64,000 nt of DNA from Oscheius dolichura (GCA_932521035.1 OW051497.1:2046001-2110000); one strand, 5' to 3'. Counted from the first letter of the stretch, positions 21,368 through 32,861 are shown. Notes: generated by a model from the letters alone, not told the origin. Translations and numbers: made by a program.

Positions 21368-22564
21368 ATGGCCAATGAAACCGACACAGACTATGAATAT
21401 ACCGAGGCAGAGGAGATTCAATTCCTCATTGGGAATACTATAATTCCTGCAATTGCACACACCTTGGCCTTATTCCCTACAATTCCTATCGATGTTTACA
21501 TTGTCTATCGGCTGATGTTCAAGAAAATAAAGAAGACAGCCTATTTCTGTATAATTATGCTTATGTGTGCTGTAGATGTCTACGACTGCTTTTTTGAAGC
21601 AAGGGACTTTCTTGACGACTATATTGTGGGTGTTTTAGCCACTAGACTAGTAATTTGTTTAGGAATTTCTTCCAATTTTGACGGAGTTTGATAACACGAA
21701 TCATCAAATACTGTATTATGTCTATGCAATACAGAAGTTATTTGTTTTGATCATTTTTATTAATTTTAAAAGCAGTGTGAAAAAGTAAGGGTGTCTTTCA
21801 ATGTTATGAGACTATTTAAGAAAAACGAAAGTGGACTTATTTCTGTACGCAACGGCTGTACTCGGCTTTATAATATATTATTCGATAGAAGTAGTTATTG
21901 TTGACTTCTTTTACGAGGTCATAAAACCTATCGAAAACCTCTTCAAGACCCTTAGCGAGTATTCGGATTATTTCTACTTTACCGTTTATTTATCAACAGC
22001 TACCTATTGTTTTGTTGTGCTTCGATTATTCAACACTGCTTCCTATTCGTCACACACTCTCAAAGTCTACAAGCGGATGGCAACGGCCCATTATATTCAG
22101 GTAAACGGATCCCACAGCAATCAAAGGGCGTGGGAAAGGCTCGATTCGGGCGCAAAAGTTGAAAACCCTCCGCTCTACCCGTTCACTTATTTTCATTTAG
22201 ACTTCGTACGTTGTCATAGAATTTATCTACTTCTACCCAATTTTCGATATATGCCGAAAAAACATGTCTGACGACTTTTTCTTTGACTACTTTATTTTTC
22301 CCTTTGGAGTGGTAAGAAATTCTTTATAAATCAGGCGGCGATTAAATATTACAGTTTAACTACGTCTACACTACTGTGGCACCATTTTTCCGTGCTATTA
22401 CATTTTTCTGGGCCTTGCGAGGAATAATCACGGTACAGTCAACTGGAAATATAAGTTCGACGGCTACAGTCCTGGCTACTGTGCCTATATTCACCAGGAG
22501 AGCTACAGAAGGCGCTCAAGGAGTTTCACCGTCCCCTACTGTTCATCAAACTACTACGGTTTAG
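21368..22564 (+). CDS. Seven-TM receptor A of the tandem array
   Basis: Putative nematode chemoreceptor with the array's block plan. Block 1 has TM1-TM2 (TIIPAIAHTLALFPTIPIDV, YRLMFKKIKKTAYF). Block 2 has TM3 (KLFVLIIFINFKSSVKK). Block 3 has TM4, TM5 and ICL3 (VDLFLYATAVLGFIIYY, then SYSSHTLKVYKRMATAHYIQ). Block 4 has TM6 (TSYVVIEFIYFYPIFDICRK). Block 5 has TM7 and tail (FRAITFFWALRGIITVQ), stop TAG at about 22562. All introns have GT/AG sites and phases fit, so it appears intact. It is the most diverged plus-strand member: HWKTV after TM3 is NFKSS here and the Ala-rich tail is replaced by a Thr/Ser-rich one. Family name not assignable by eye. Confidence 0.65.
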
Positions 22565-22733
22565 ACATAAAAAGGCCCTAATAAACATTCTTCATATTGT
22601 GACTTAGTTGAGTTACAAGCCGTAGCAACTGCGTCTCTAATTGGTTTTATGATTTTCTGACCCCGTGTCTCATTCTGCCTAATAAAGTTGCGAATGAAAT
22701 GTAACGATTTTTACATGCATAGCTCGGCCTTTG

Positions 22734-22790
22734 CTATAAATTACATTTAGGCGACTACTAGAGAAGGAGAACATTTTGTAAGTGAATTAC
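22734..22790 (+). promoter_or_regulatory. Shared upstream block, receptor B copy
   Basis: TTTGCTATAAATTACATTTAG followed by a purine-rich GAGAAGGAGAACATTTTGTAAG. The same arrangement precedes other array members (25857, 29470, 33015), about 70-110 bp before the start codon. Looks like a conserved core promoter or proximal element. Confidence 0.5.
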
Positions 22791-22849
22791 TGGGAAACCA
22801 AGTAATATACTACCGCTGTCAATAAAAAAATCTCTTTCCACTACGTGCA

Positions 22850-24045
22850 ATGACAGACGACGAATTCGGAGAAACTTTTGTTTTTCTTCTCAACCATAAG
22901 ATACTACCGGGTATTGCTCATTTCCTGTCCTTATGCCCAGCTGTACCAATGAATGTCTATATAATCTACCGTCTATCATCCAAGCAAGTCACGAAGTCTA
23001 ATTATTTTCGACTTATCATGTTCATGTGTGCTCTTAATATTTTTGTGGCTCCCGTTGGCGTAATAGACTTTGTGCAATACAAATTCGTGAGTTTTTGCTG
23101 CACTGTTTTCGAAATGACAACACCTTTCGAAGGGTTTACTGCTGGGTTTAGGATTTGACCGACGTCCTGCCGAATTTATACCCTGCCGCAGCGGATTTCT
23201 TTAATTATAATCATATAATTTTATGCGAGTGCTATGAGGTGGACCATCTCTTAGTTTTAATCGTTCTTATTCACTGGAAGACAGTTTTAATCAAGTACGA
23301 AACGCAGTTTATTCAATCTCGACTTAATTTAGAAAGCGTAGACTGGATATATTTTTATATGCAACAGCTTTGGGTATCTTTTCCGTAGAAAGAGCCGGGA
23401 CCTGGCTACTTCCGAAATTTTACTATGGTACGGATGTGTATCAACCATTTATCGACGCCATGACTTATGTTTATTTTGCCCTGTATTCGTCTGTAGCCAT
23501 CTATTGCTATGTTGTTCTGCGACGTGTCGACACCAGTTCCTATTCGTCTCCGACCCTCAAAATATACAAGAGAATGACTTTGGTCCACTTTACACAGGTA
23601 CAAAATAATCTTATTGCCTTGCGTCTCTTCCCAACTTTTTCCAACATATCTACGCTTCAGACATCGCTGATTGTTGGAGAATTCCTGATACTTTATCCTA
23701 TTCGTGTTATGCTGACAAAAATATTCATCAGCAAATTTGGCTCAAATAGTTACTCATTTTTTTATTTTATTTTTTACTTTAGCATGGTAAACATCTATCA
23801 TTTTGAAACAGAGACTCGAATTGCAGATAAATTGCACTTATATTGAACTGAAGCCATGTATACAGTCAATTTTCTTGTTTTGGGCTCTTCGAGGAGTACT
23901 CAGACCCCAAGGAAATGCCCAAGGTGGCGTTACAGCAATGCTGGCTGCGGGAGCATTAAGGATATTTGCAAGAAGAACAGTTGAAGGAGCTGGAGGAGCT
24001 GTCGCGGCTCCCCCTCATGCGGAAGACCCCCTTCAAGATCCATAA
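22850..24045 (+). CDS. Seven-TM receptor B of the tandem array
   Basis: Intact by eye. Start MTDDEFGETFVFLL, TM1-TM2 with YRLSSKQVTKSNYFR as loop 1. TM3 ends in VLIHWKTVLIK, then a 40-nt intron in phase 2, then RRLDIFLYATALGIFSVE (TM4) and YFALYSSVAIYCYVVLRRVD (TM5). ICL3 is SPTLKIYKRMTLVHFTQ, TM6 is TSLIVGEFLILYPIRVML, TM7 is CIQSIFLFWALRGVL. The tail is Ala-rich, VTAMLAAGALRIFARRTVEG, ending DPLQDP. Introns are 40-110 nt. The first intron and exon 2 are nearly identical to those of receptor G at 33123. Probably a chemosensory GPCR; coupling and ligand unknown. Confidence 0.72.
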
Positions 24046-24288
24046 TTCGTAAAATTTTAGTAGTAAACGTTAAAAAAAGAGCATCGCCGATTCCATATCT
24101 TATTGTGAAGAAAAGAAGTAGCAACTTGTGCATGTCCAACTGATCCTTTTTTGTTAATTTCATTTCGTTGTCTTTTAGAGAAATAGAGTATTTGCTAGCT
24201 GATAACCGGGAGGCCGCTTATTAAATCTGTACGCCCCAGATGAAGTAAAGTGAATTGGCGAAGTTTATAGCACTTCTCAGCACATACA

Positions 24289-25571
24289 ATGTCTGACGCC
24301 GAGTTTGGAGAAACTTTTGTTTTTCTCCTCGGTGATAAGATACTACCGGCCATTGCTCATTTCCTGTCCTTATGCCCAGCTGTACCTCTCAATGGTTACA
24401 TAATCTACCGCCTGTCATCCAAGGAAGTCACGAAGTCCAATTATTTCCGTCTTATTATGTTCATGTGCACTTTCAATATTTGTGTGGTCTTCGCTGGCGG
24501 GTTAGACTTTGCGCAATACATCTTTGTAAGTTTTGTTGCACTGGAAAATTCGGGGAACGGCTGCTTTCAAAATGATTATACCTTTTGAAAGTTCGTACTT
24601 CTAGGTTTAGGATCTGACCGACGCCCTGTCGTATTCATTCCCCTCAGCAAAAAATTTATTCAATTATAATCACATGATATTATGTGGGTGCTACGAGGTT
24701 GATCATGTTTTAGTTTTAATTGTTCTTATTCACTGGAAGACAGTTTTAGTAAAGTACGACCCGCGGTTTACCCAATCCCAAAATAATTTAGAAAACGTAG
24801 GCTGGATATATTTTTATACGCAACAGCGTTGGGTCTGTTTTGCGCAGAACAAGGTTGGATGTGGCTACTTCCCAAATTTTATTATGATACGGATATGTAT
24901 GAAATATTTTCCGACGTCATGACTTATATTTATTTTGCCCTGTATTCGTCTGTAGCCATCTATTGCTATGTTGTTCTGCGACGTGTCGACACCAGTTCCT
25001 ATTCGTCTCCGACCCTCAAAATATACAAGAGAATGACTTTGGTCCACTTTACACAGGTGCAACTTTGTTTAAATACTATCATGAGTTGTTGAGCTACTAT
25101 TGCTCCCCTTCAGCTCGAGGGCGAGCTTTATCGCGTTCCTAGCTCTACTGCCTTTTCATTTACTTTCATATTAACTACGTTTTCAGACTTCGTTGATTGT
25201 TGGAGAATTTCTGGTGCTTTATCCTATTCGGTTGATTCTGACAAAAATTTTCATTAACAACTTCGATTCGAACAGTGACCCATTTTTGAATTTTACTTTT
25301 TACTTTGGCATGGTAAACCGCTATTATTTCTAAACAGACACTAGAATTCCAGATACAGTACTGCTACGTTGCTGTCAAGCCATGCATACAGTCAATTTTC
25401 CTATTTTGGGCCCTTCGAGGAGTACTCAGACCCCAAGGAAATGCCCAAGGTGGCGTTACAGCAACACTGGCTGCGGGAGCTTTAAGGATATTTGCAAGAA
25501 GAACAGTTGAAGGAGCTGCAGGAACTGTTGCTGCTCCCCCTCATGCACACGACCCTCTTCAAGATCCATAA
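24289..25571 (+). CDS. Seven-TM receptor C of the tandem array
   Basis: Same layout as receptor B: MSDAEFGETFVFLLGDKILP, loop 1 YRLSSKEVTKSNYFR, TM3 end VLIHWKTVLVK, TM4 RRLDIFLYATALGLFCAE, TM5-ICL3 nearly identical to B, TM6 TSLIVGEFLVLYPIRLIL, TM7 CIQSIFLFWALRGVL. Tail VTATLAAGALRIFARRTVEG ends HAHDPLQDP with TAA at 25569-25571. All splice phases fit; appears functional. Exon 2 begins after a TTTAG acceptor near 24612 (LTDALSYSFPSAKNLFNYNH). The ICL3 exon is almost unchanged among B, C, D, E and G, while TM4 and the extracellular loops vary. Confidence 0.7.
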
Positions 25572-25799
25572 TTCGTAAAAATTCGAGTACTAAAAGTTTA
25601 CAAATGTTTTGAGTTTTCCCGTTTCCACATTGCTACTTGTTTCTGGTACCAACTTCTACGTGCCCGTCTGACTCCTTGATAATTACATTTCATCGACGTT
25701 GTAAAGGGAGAGACCAGTAGTAGACCGTTTACGGCGATGTCGATTATTAAATCTCTACTTCTCTAAAAAAAGTAAATTGAATTGACAAGACTGCTTGTA

Positions 25800-25890
25800 A
25801 TGACAGACGACGAATTTGGGGAAACTCTGCAACAATTTTTACATTCACAACTCGATCTTTGCTATAAATTGCGTTTAGGCTACTTTTAGA
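25800..25890 (+). pseudogene. Truncated receptor 5' end
   Basis: ATG at 25800 starts MTDDEFGETLQQFLHSQLD and stops shortly after. It copies the first eight codons and about 90 bp of upstream sequence of the array genes, then passes directly into the promoter block of the next gene (D). A partial duplication of a gene start. Confidence 0.65.
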
Positions 25891-25920
25891 GGGAGAGAAC
25901 GTTTTGTAAGCTGATTATCG
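25857..25920 (+). promoter_or_regulatory. Shared upstream block, receptor D copy
   Basis: CTTTGCTATAAATTGCGTTTAG followed by AGAGGGAGAGAACGTTTTG and TAAGCTGATTATCG, 65-130 bp before the start at 25986. Closely matches the copies at 29495 and 33027. Confidence 0.5.
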
Positions 25921-25985
25921 GGGCACCAATTAATAAATAGTTACTTCTCGTCAATAGAATTACAAATCTCTTTCCACTACGTGCA

Positions 25986-27657
25986 ATGACAGACGACGAA
26001 TTCGGAGAAACTTTTGTTTATCTCCTCGGTGATAAGATACTACCGGCCATTGCTCATTTCCTATCCTTATGCCCAGCTGTACCAATGAATGTCTATATAA
26101 TCTACCGTCTATCATCCAAACAAGTCACGAAGTCTAATTATTTTCGACTTATCATGTTCATGTGTGCTCTCAGTATTTTTATGTCCTTATCGGGCGTGTT
26201 CAACTTTGTAATTAATCAGATTGTGAGTTTGTTGCATTGAAGAATTGATCCCAAAGTAATTCCAAGAGCGTTGGATCGAATTGGCGGGTTCGGGACCGGA
26301 AATCGAAACGAAATAGGCCCCCTCAAAAGATAACCAAACCGAAATGGGCTCTCTCTTTCGAAAAGAGGAACTAAATAGTCCCCTTGTGGTTTGACAGGAA
26401 ATCAGACTAAATAGACAAAGCAAACCATTCAGGAACTCAAACAAAAAGGTTGGACCGTGAACATTTTCCCAAACTTTTTCTGCTCGCTCTGCTTTTATGG
26501 ACAACTAAAAAATTGGCCATTGGGAATAATCAATCACCCCGAGTACGATAGCTATAAACAATTTCATGAAACCTTCATAGAATGGTTTTTATTTTCCGGA
26601 CGCTGTCACTCCCCCGAAGTGAAGTCAAAATTGAGGTTCCGCCCAGCCCTGAACTAGCGTTTTGACATAATACCGAGCAATGTTTTAGAAGGAATGTTGT
26701 CTTGGCGACACTCCGCCGGACTCCTTTTCGATAACTATGTTCGTCGCTCTCAATGGTCGCGAAGTATTTTATATATGCTATGAGGTTGAACATCTCTTAG
26801 TTCTTATTATTCTTATTCACTGGAAGACAGTTTTAATAAAGTAGGAAACATGTTTGACCTGATCTTAACGTAATTTAGAAAGCGTAGACTGGATATATTT
26901 TTATACGCAACATCGTTGATTCTATTTTGCACAGATCAAGGTGGGAGCTGGCTACTTCAGAAATTCTACAGCGATAGTGATATGTGCCAAATATTTATCG
27001 ACGTCGAGACTTATATTTATTGTGCCCTGTATTCGTCGGTAGCCATCTATTGCTATGTTGTTCTGCGACGTGTCGACACCAGTTCCTATTCGTCTCCGAC
27101 CCTTAAAATATACAAGAGGATGACTTTGGTTCACTTTACTCAGGTACAAATTGGGTTTTAAAGGGCTGCTAATTGCTAATCGCCCTTCGTGAATCAACTC
27201 GAAGACGAGCTTCAGCAGAGCGCCTAGCCCGAACTGTCGTTTCATTTCTTTTCTTCATAATGGTGTTTTCAGACTTCTTTGATTGTTGGAGAATTCCTGG
27301 TACTTTATCCTATTCGGTTGATTCTGACAAAAATATTCATTAACCACTTTGGATTAAATAGTGATGCTTTCTTTTATTTTCCATTTTACTTTGGTGTGGT
27401 ATCCAGTTATTCATTCGAAAAAAAGATTAGAATTCCAGGTACAGTACTGCTATATTGAACTGAAGCCATGTATACAGTCAATTTTCTTGTTTTGGGCGCT
27501 TCGAGGAATACTTAGACCCCAGGGAGATGCCCAAAGCGGAGTTACAGCAATGCTGGCTGCGGGAGCATTAAGGATATTTGCAAGAAGAACAATCGAAGGA
27601 GCTGGAGGAGCTGTCGCGGCTCCCCCTCATGCGCAAGATCCTCTTCAAGATCCATAA
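25986..27657 (+). CDS. Seven-TM receptor D, exon 2 region altered
   Basis: Block 1 (MTDDEFGETFVYLLGDKILP) and blocks 3-5 are intact and end DPLQDP at 27657. Between them, 26225-26770 holds about 540 bp with no similarity to the other members. Only the 3' part of exon 2 survives clearly (EVFYICYEVEHLLVLIIL then HWKTVLIK); the usual preceding segment LTDVLxxLYPxxxxFFNYNH is missing. If an acceptor upstream of 26770 is used, a receptor with a changed TM3 entry might be made. Otherwise the gene is broken. TM4 is LDIFLYATSLILFCTD, followed by DQGGSWLLQKFYSDSDMCQ. The C-terminal half is well kept. Confidence 0.55.
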
Positions 27658-28843
27658 TTCGACTTGCTGTAGTTATAAATTTTTAAAGAGTACGTCGAAT
27701 ATTTCCGATTCCATATTACTTATTCTAGTAAAGAGAAGTAGTCCATTTGAAGGATGTTAGACTTCCCGAACGTTTTATAGTACATTTTTTGCTCTGCTCC
27801 GAGGGATGGCTACTTTCAAACTGGCTACAGCCTTGAACTACCAAATGACGCAGTGGCGGAGTTTGTTCTCTTCTTGTTTTGATATAACTGAACAAAAAAT
27901 GTAATGAACTCGAGACTAAAAAGGTTACTGATGTCTTTCTCGAGATATTCGCTTGTTTCTCTCAAAATCACCATATTCTCGCTGAGGTCGGTCGCAATAA
28001 CGTAGTCTCTTTTTTTAAGTACTGCTGGATGAAAAAATGGTAAGGATTTTGATTGCGGCCTCAGAATAGTATGTTATTTCGATTTTTCGACCGAAAACCT
28101 CCATTTACATCAAAAAATGTCATATTTTTGCACAAAACCGGAGTTTTCTCCACTAAAATGTGGTCAAATCAAAAAAATTCTTTTATCACTAAATTCTGCT
28201 CGTCGAGACGGGTCGAATAAGCTATAGAAATATGGTGGTCCAATAGAAAATAAAAAAGTTAATTTTAACGCCGACCAATTATTAAATGAAGAATTTTGCA
28301 GCCAAAAACGCGTTTTCAATAATTTTCATTATATTCGTGATCAGCATGCAAAAGTGAGTCAGATAAAAAAAAGTGAAAAAAGTGGATCAGACTTATTGCA
28401 AAATACTTTTTGGAAAAGGAATACGGAAGGCCGCAGTGGCCCATAGGAAATCAAATTTTGAGTTAACCAGGTGGAATCCGTTGATTGTTTGAAATACTGT
28501 TGCCGGGTTTACTCTCCCGGTCTGAATATGCTATTTAATTCTACGAAAGCGAAAGTGATATGCTAATGTGGTTATCAGGGAGAATCAGGGAAATTAAAGG
28601 AACTCACCAGGACAATTTTCAGGCCAATTTAGATTTTTTGTACACCTTATTTTTATTCTTTTTTGATGTTATTATTTAGAATAGGCCTAGTATAGCATAA
28701 TTTTACATAGAAATAAGTAAAAGAATGTAAAAGAAAGAAAATTTCGAATTATTTCTGTTCAAAGCATTTTTCACAGTAAACCATTAGTTTTTTTTATAAT
28801 TTTGATATAGCTCTCACCCAAATTTGTTTTCTAAAAATACTAC
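27658..28843. other. AT-rich gap inside the receptor array
   Basis: About 1.2 kb between receptor D and the SUMO-like gene. I found no exon, tRNA or repeat with support. If the SUMO-like gene has an upstream exon for its first two strands, it would be here; none was convincing. Confidence 0.35.
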
Positions 28844-29117
28844 ATGCACCAATTGAAGAAGCTTTACTCCGAGTGTACGGGAGTGGCTGTCTCCTCCTTG
28901 CGTTTTCTCTTAGATGGACGTCGAATCAACGACGAAGATACTCCTAAATCGCTCAATATGAAAAATTGGGGCGTTGTTAATGTTAGTTCTTTTTTTTGTT
29001 TTCTTTGCATCTTGGTTTTCTATTACAATGATTTTCTTGCAGGTGGAGGATAACGACCCTCCTCAATCACAGAAAACGGAAGAAGATGATGTTATCGTAA
29101 TCGAACCTCAGGATTAA
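28844..29117 (+). CDS. SUMO-like protein lacking the diglycine end
   Basis: SUMO is a ubiquitin-like modifier joined to lysines through a C-terminal Gly-Gly. The first exon reads MHQLKKLYSECTGVAVSSLR then FLLDGRRINDEDTPKSLNM, very close to the SUMO helix and the S-L-R-F-L-F-D-G-R-R-I-N-D-x-D-T-P core. After an intron (28982-29042) the protein continues VEDNDPPQSQKTEEDDVIVI EPQD to TAA at 29115-29117. The conserved D-x-I-E-V-x-x-E-x-x-G-G end is replaced, so it cannot be conjugated in the normal way. The first two beta strands are also missing from this model. The new tail, acidic then VIVI then acidic, fits a SUMO-interacting motif. It may be a decaying duplicate or a regulator of SUMO signalling. 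Confidence 0.62.
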
Positions 29118-29463
29118 GGAATTCCAACGTAGAAATCAGCTATCAGAAAGTCCATTTCAGAAAAACTCGAGATGAGAATCCGTGGGGCGTCCTGACTAAG
29201 GAGGCTGGCCAAATTTTTTCCTCAAAAATTCAGTGAATTTCTTTCGTTTTAGCTGCCTGAAATCCACTTTTAGCAGCCGATCCTGTGACGCAGAACCCCC
29301 CATTAAGGATGAAAAGAATTTTAAGATTCTGGCGGGCGCGGGCCTATTGAGGCAGGGCGGGAAATATTTTGCCCGTAAGAAACGACGTGGACTCATTGTC
29401 ATCAAAATCTCCTCTACAAAGAGGGTACTTTTCTTCTATCACTTATTGTAGGTTGTAAAACAT

Positions 29464-29526
29464 TTTCTTGCAAATTACATTTCTAGGACTGTTAGAGGGA
29501 GAGAACGTTTGTAAACTGATTACCGA
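29464..29526 (+). promoter_or_regulatory. Shared upstream block, receptor E copy
   Basis: TTGCAAATTACATTTCTAGG then GAGGGAGAGAACGTTTGTAA and ACTGATTACCG, about 75-140 bp before the start at 29602. Same order and spacing as the other array copies. Confidence 0.48.
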
Positions 29527-29601
29527 GAGGTCGATTATTAAATCTCCACGTCTGAAAAAAAGCTGTCTTGACAAGATTTACTGCATTTTTCAGCGCTTGC
29601 A

Positions 29602-31365
29602 ATGGCTGACGACAAGCCTTACTACTCAAGCTTTCTTTATATTCTAGGCGGTATGATACTACCGGCTATTGCTCATTTTCTAACCCTATTCCCAGCAATA
29701 CCAATCGATGTTTTCATAATCTACCGCCTGTCATCAAAAACTGTTATGAAGTCTAATTATTTCCGCTTGATAATGGTCTTGTGCTCGCTCAATATTTATG
29801 TGTCCATTTCCGGCGTACTTGACTTTGTAAATGATATAATTGTGAGTTTTATTCCACAGGAAAACTTCCCGAAATTGGACAGACATTTTTTTTTAAATGG
29901 TCGCATCTCCTAGGGGTTTTCTCCTCTCGGATATTATACCCTCCAAATCGCCACATCAAGTCAAGTCAAAGACAATAAACCAATTAAAAAAACTAAACTA
30001 ATTTTCACTAAATTAACGGATGAGAATGGCTTCGTCTGGCTTGCGCCCTCCAGCGATCCGTAACTCACTTAAATTGGTTCCGATCGGGAAATTCCTTTTC
30101 CGCAGAACGGCTCTGATCAAAAGAAAATGTTTTACTTTACGTTTTTAACCGAGTTTTCGAAGCGAAAATTCGACATTGGACATTGTCTCGGCGACGCTCG
30201 TTTCTCGACCTCTGGATTTCAGGCTGCTCTCAAGAAACTTGGGAAGATCATAAAGCAAAGTAAAATCAGTAGTTCTACCAAAAGTTTGACTCCTAATGAT
30301 GACTTTCTTTAGGCTCGAGGTGAACATCAACGGATCTTCTTTCCTCTAACGTTTTCTTTGTTTAACTATAATCATATAATACTACATTACTGCTACGGTG
30401 TGCATAATTTTCTAATCTTAACTGTTCTCATCCACTGGAAGACTGTTTTAGTAAAGTTGGCGACACTTTTTACCCAGTCTGAAAATAATTTAGAAAACGT
30501 AGACTCGACATATTTTTATACGTGGCATCTTCTGTTTTCTTCTTGGCATATCACGCTGGGGAAAGAACTATTCAGGAAGGTTCTATGGGTGATGAGAATA
30601 AGTAATGAAATGGTTGAAAAAACAAAATATGTGTCCTTTAGCAGCACATTTCAAAAGTTGTATAATGCTTTACTGTCTATTTACTTTGCCCTGTATTCAT
30701 CAGTAGCCATCTATTGCTATGTTGTTCTGCGACGCGTCGACACCAGTTCCTATTCGTCGCCGACCCTTAAAATATACAAGAGAATGACTTTGGTTCACTT
30801 TACACAGGTACGGCTCTACTTATCTTTATCTTTAGCCGGCCAACCAAAACTTCAACCGGTCAATGGAATTTTTGTGCCATGTAAAGAACGCCGCGCGAAA
30901 TTTCCATTGACCGGCTAAAGGTAAGGAGAGCCGATTTTTCTGTGACTTTACTGAGGGTACAGTTTGTTCTTTGTTTCCAGACGTCACTGGTTGTTGGCGA
31001 ATTTATATATACGGCTCCTCTTCGAGTAATTCTGGTAGCGATGTTCGGTGATAATTTTGGCAGGGAGAGCGACACCTATTTTGCTTTTATTTTTTACTTT
31101 GGCACGGTAAACCGCTATTATTTCTAAAAAGACACTAGAATTTCAGATACAGTACTGCTACGTTGCTGTCAAGCCATGTATACAGTCAATTTTCTTGTTT
31201 TGGGCGCTTCGAGGAGTACTCAGACCCCAAGGAAATGCTGAAGGAGGCGTTACAGCAACACTGGCTGCGGGAGCTTTAAGGATATTTGCAAGAAGAACAG
31301 TTGAAGGAGCTGCAGGAACTGTTGCTGCTCCTTCTCAGGCTCAAGATCCTCTTCAAGATCCATAA
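29602..31365 (+). CDS. Seven-TM receptor E with an extra intron
   Basis: Start MADDKPYYSSFLYILGGMIL, TM1-TM2 as in the family. A long first intron (about 29839-30310) holds unrelated sequence. Exon 2 reads RIFFPLTFSLFNYNHIIL and ends LIHWKTVLVK. Block 3 starts LDIFLYVASSVFFLAYHAGE and at first seems frameshifted, but a donor AA|GTAATG near 30599 and a TTTAG acceptor near 30640 remove 48 nt and restore phase (MGDEN-N-STFQKLYNALLSIY). No other array member has an intron here. TM5-ICL3, TM6 (TSLVVGEFIYTAPLRVIL) and the Ala-rich tail follow, stop TAA at 31363-31365. Appears intact. Confidence 0.66.
30856..30914. repeat. Intronic inverted repeat in receptor E
   Basis: CCGGTCAATGGAA (30856-30868) and TTCCATTGACCGG (30902-30914) are perfect complements with a 33-nt loop. 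A second half-copy TTTAGCCGGCCAA lies upstream at about 30832. It lies in the ICL3-TM6 intron and resembles a small fold-back element. Confidence 0.8.
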
Positions 31366-31791
31366 TTCAGTAGAGTGTCCTCGACCTACGCTTATCTGAT
31401 ACTTCCTTATTGTCTACTTCTGTGCTTGAAATATTACTGAAATAAACTCGTTGACTTTTTTCTAATAGTGGAGGACGAAAATGCTCGAATAAGTTAGTAT
31501 CCAGCGTGTAATTGGATATTCGTCGGTACATTGTTACCCAGATAGATCTGATCACTGGGGCTGCTTTTTAAAATGAAAAGGAAAATGAACTCGATGGATT
31601 CTATTTCCTGGAGCATAGCTTTGAACACATTTTAAACACCTTTCTTAATGCAGCATCCAGGTACCAACAGTATTGAATACTGTCACGATTGTGTGTACCC
31701 TTCTATGCCCGACCTTATTAAAAGGGCATTTCGGTTAATCGAATTCCAATTCCGCATCGGAAACTGCATTAGTCCTTCTTTCTTCTCTGTA

Positions 31792-32861
31792 ATGGCAGAA
31801 GAAAGTGACCTATCCCTTGATCTTATCATAGGAAATACTGTGATCCCGTCAATTGGAGGCTTTTTGTCTTGCATGGCTATTCCAATAGATGGTTACATAA
31901 TCTACCGTCTACTTTCCAAAGAAGTGGCTAAATCCTACTATTTCCGTCTTAACATGTTCATGTCTGCCTTGGATATCTTCCTCTCATTTTCAGGAGCATT
32001 CGATCTCATGTGCACACTCTTGGTGAGTACTGATAGTCCCTATATGAACTCTTAGGCGCCAACTGTTGATTTGCCATCAACTCTGCATTTACCGCCTATC
32101 CTACTTTTGTTCCTTGACTGCAATCACTATATATTAAGCGTCTGCTTTAGCGTACAACAATCAGTTGCACTGATTGTTCTTATCCACTGGAAGACGGTTT
32201 TAGTCAAGTACTCGCTCCTTATAATTGTACTCTCTTAATTTAGAAGGCACAGGCTGGACATGTTTTTATACGTAGCATCGATTATTTTGTTTTTAATTTT
32301 CATTGGCACACATCGAATACTAGAACATCTTTATCCCCGCAACGATGCGGTTGACATAGCTATAAAAGCTATGCAATATGTCTACTTTGGACAGTATTCC
32401 CTGATTGCCAGTTACTGTTATCTTATTCTCCGAACACTCGAAACCACTGCATATTCTTCGCAGACACTTCTAGTTTACAAGAGGATGGCTTTCGTTCACT
32501 TCATTCAGGTAAATCGACTTCTCTTGTTGTAATTAATCCCAAATCTTAAACAAAATCCAAATTTTAGGCGTTGTTAGCGATCGGAGGATTTATAGTCGTC
32601 TCCCCACTTAGCTTGCTACTGACAACGTTATTCAGGCAATTCGACACTGATACGTTCCTTGAATTCATTTTCTATTTGGGCACCGTAAGAAAATGTTTAA
32701 TGGAAATATAATACGACTAATTGTAGGTCAACAACACGTACTGTGTGGTGTTGCCGTTTATTCGAGCAGTTCTTCTTTTTTGGGGGATTAGAGGTCTTCT
32801 CAGGCTACAAGGAACAGCTGCAGGAGTAACTGAAACAGTGGTTACAACACAGGCTATCTGA
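31792..32861 (+). CDS. Seven-TM receptor F, diverged member
   Basis: MAEESDLSLDLIIGNTVIPS, loop 1 YRLLSKEVAKSYYFR. TM3 block APTVDLPSTLHLPPILLLFL ends LIHWKTVLVK. TM4 is RLDMFLYVASIILFLIFIG, TM5 YFGQYSLIASYCYLILRTLE, ICL3 SSQTLLVYKRMAFVHFIQ. TM6 is ALLAIGGFIVVSPLSLLL and TM7 FIRAVLLFWGIRGLLRLQ. Stop TGA at 32859-32861. All introns splice in phase. The tail is short and Thr-rich (GVTETVVTTQAI), unlike the Ala-rich tail of B-E and G. An in-frame Met upstream at 31648 is unlikely, because the family starts right before the Asp/Glu-rich N-terminus. Confidence 0.66.

Noticed and set aside
30599-30645. Calling receptor E a pseudogene because of stops at 30599
   Set aside because: A 48-nt intron with GT and TTTAG ends restores frame exactly and all other blocks are intact.
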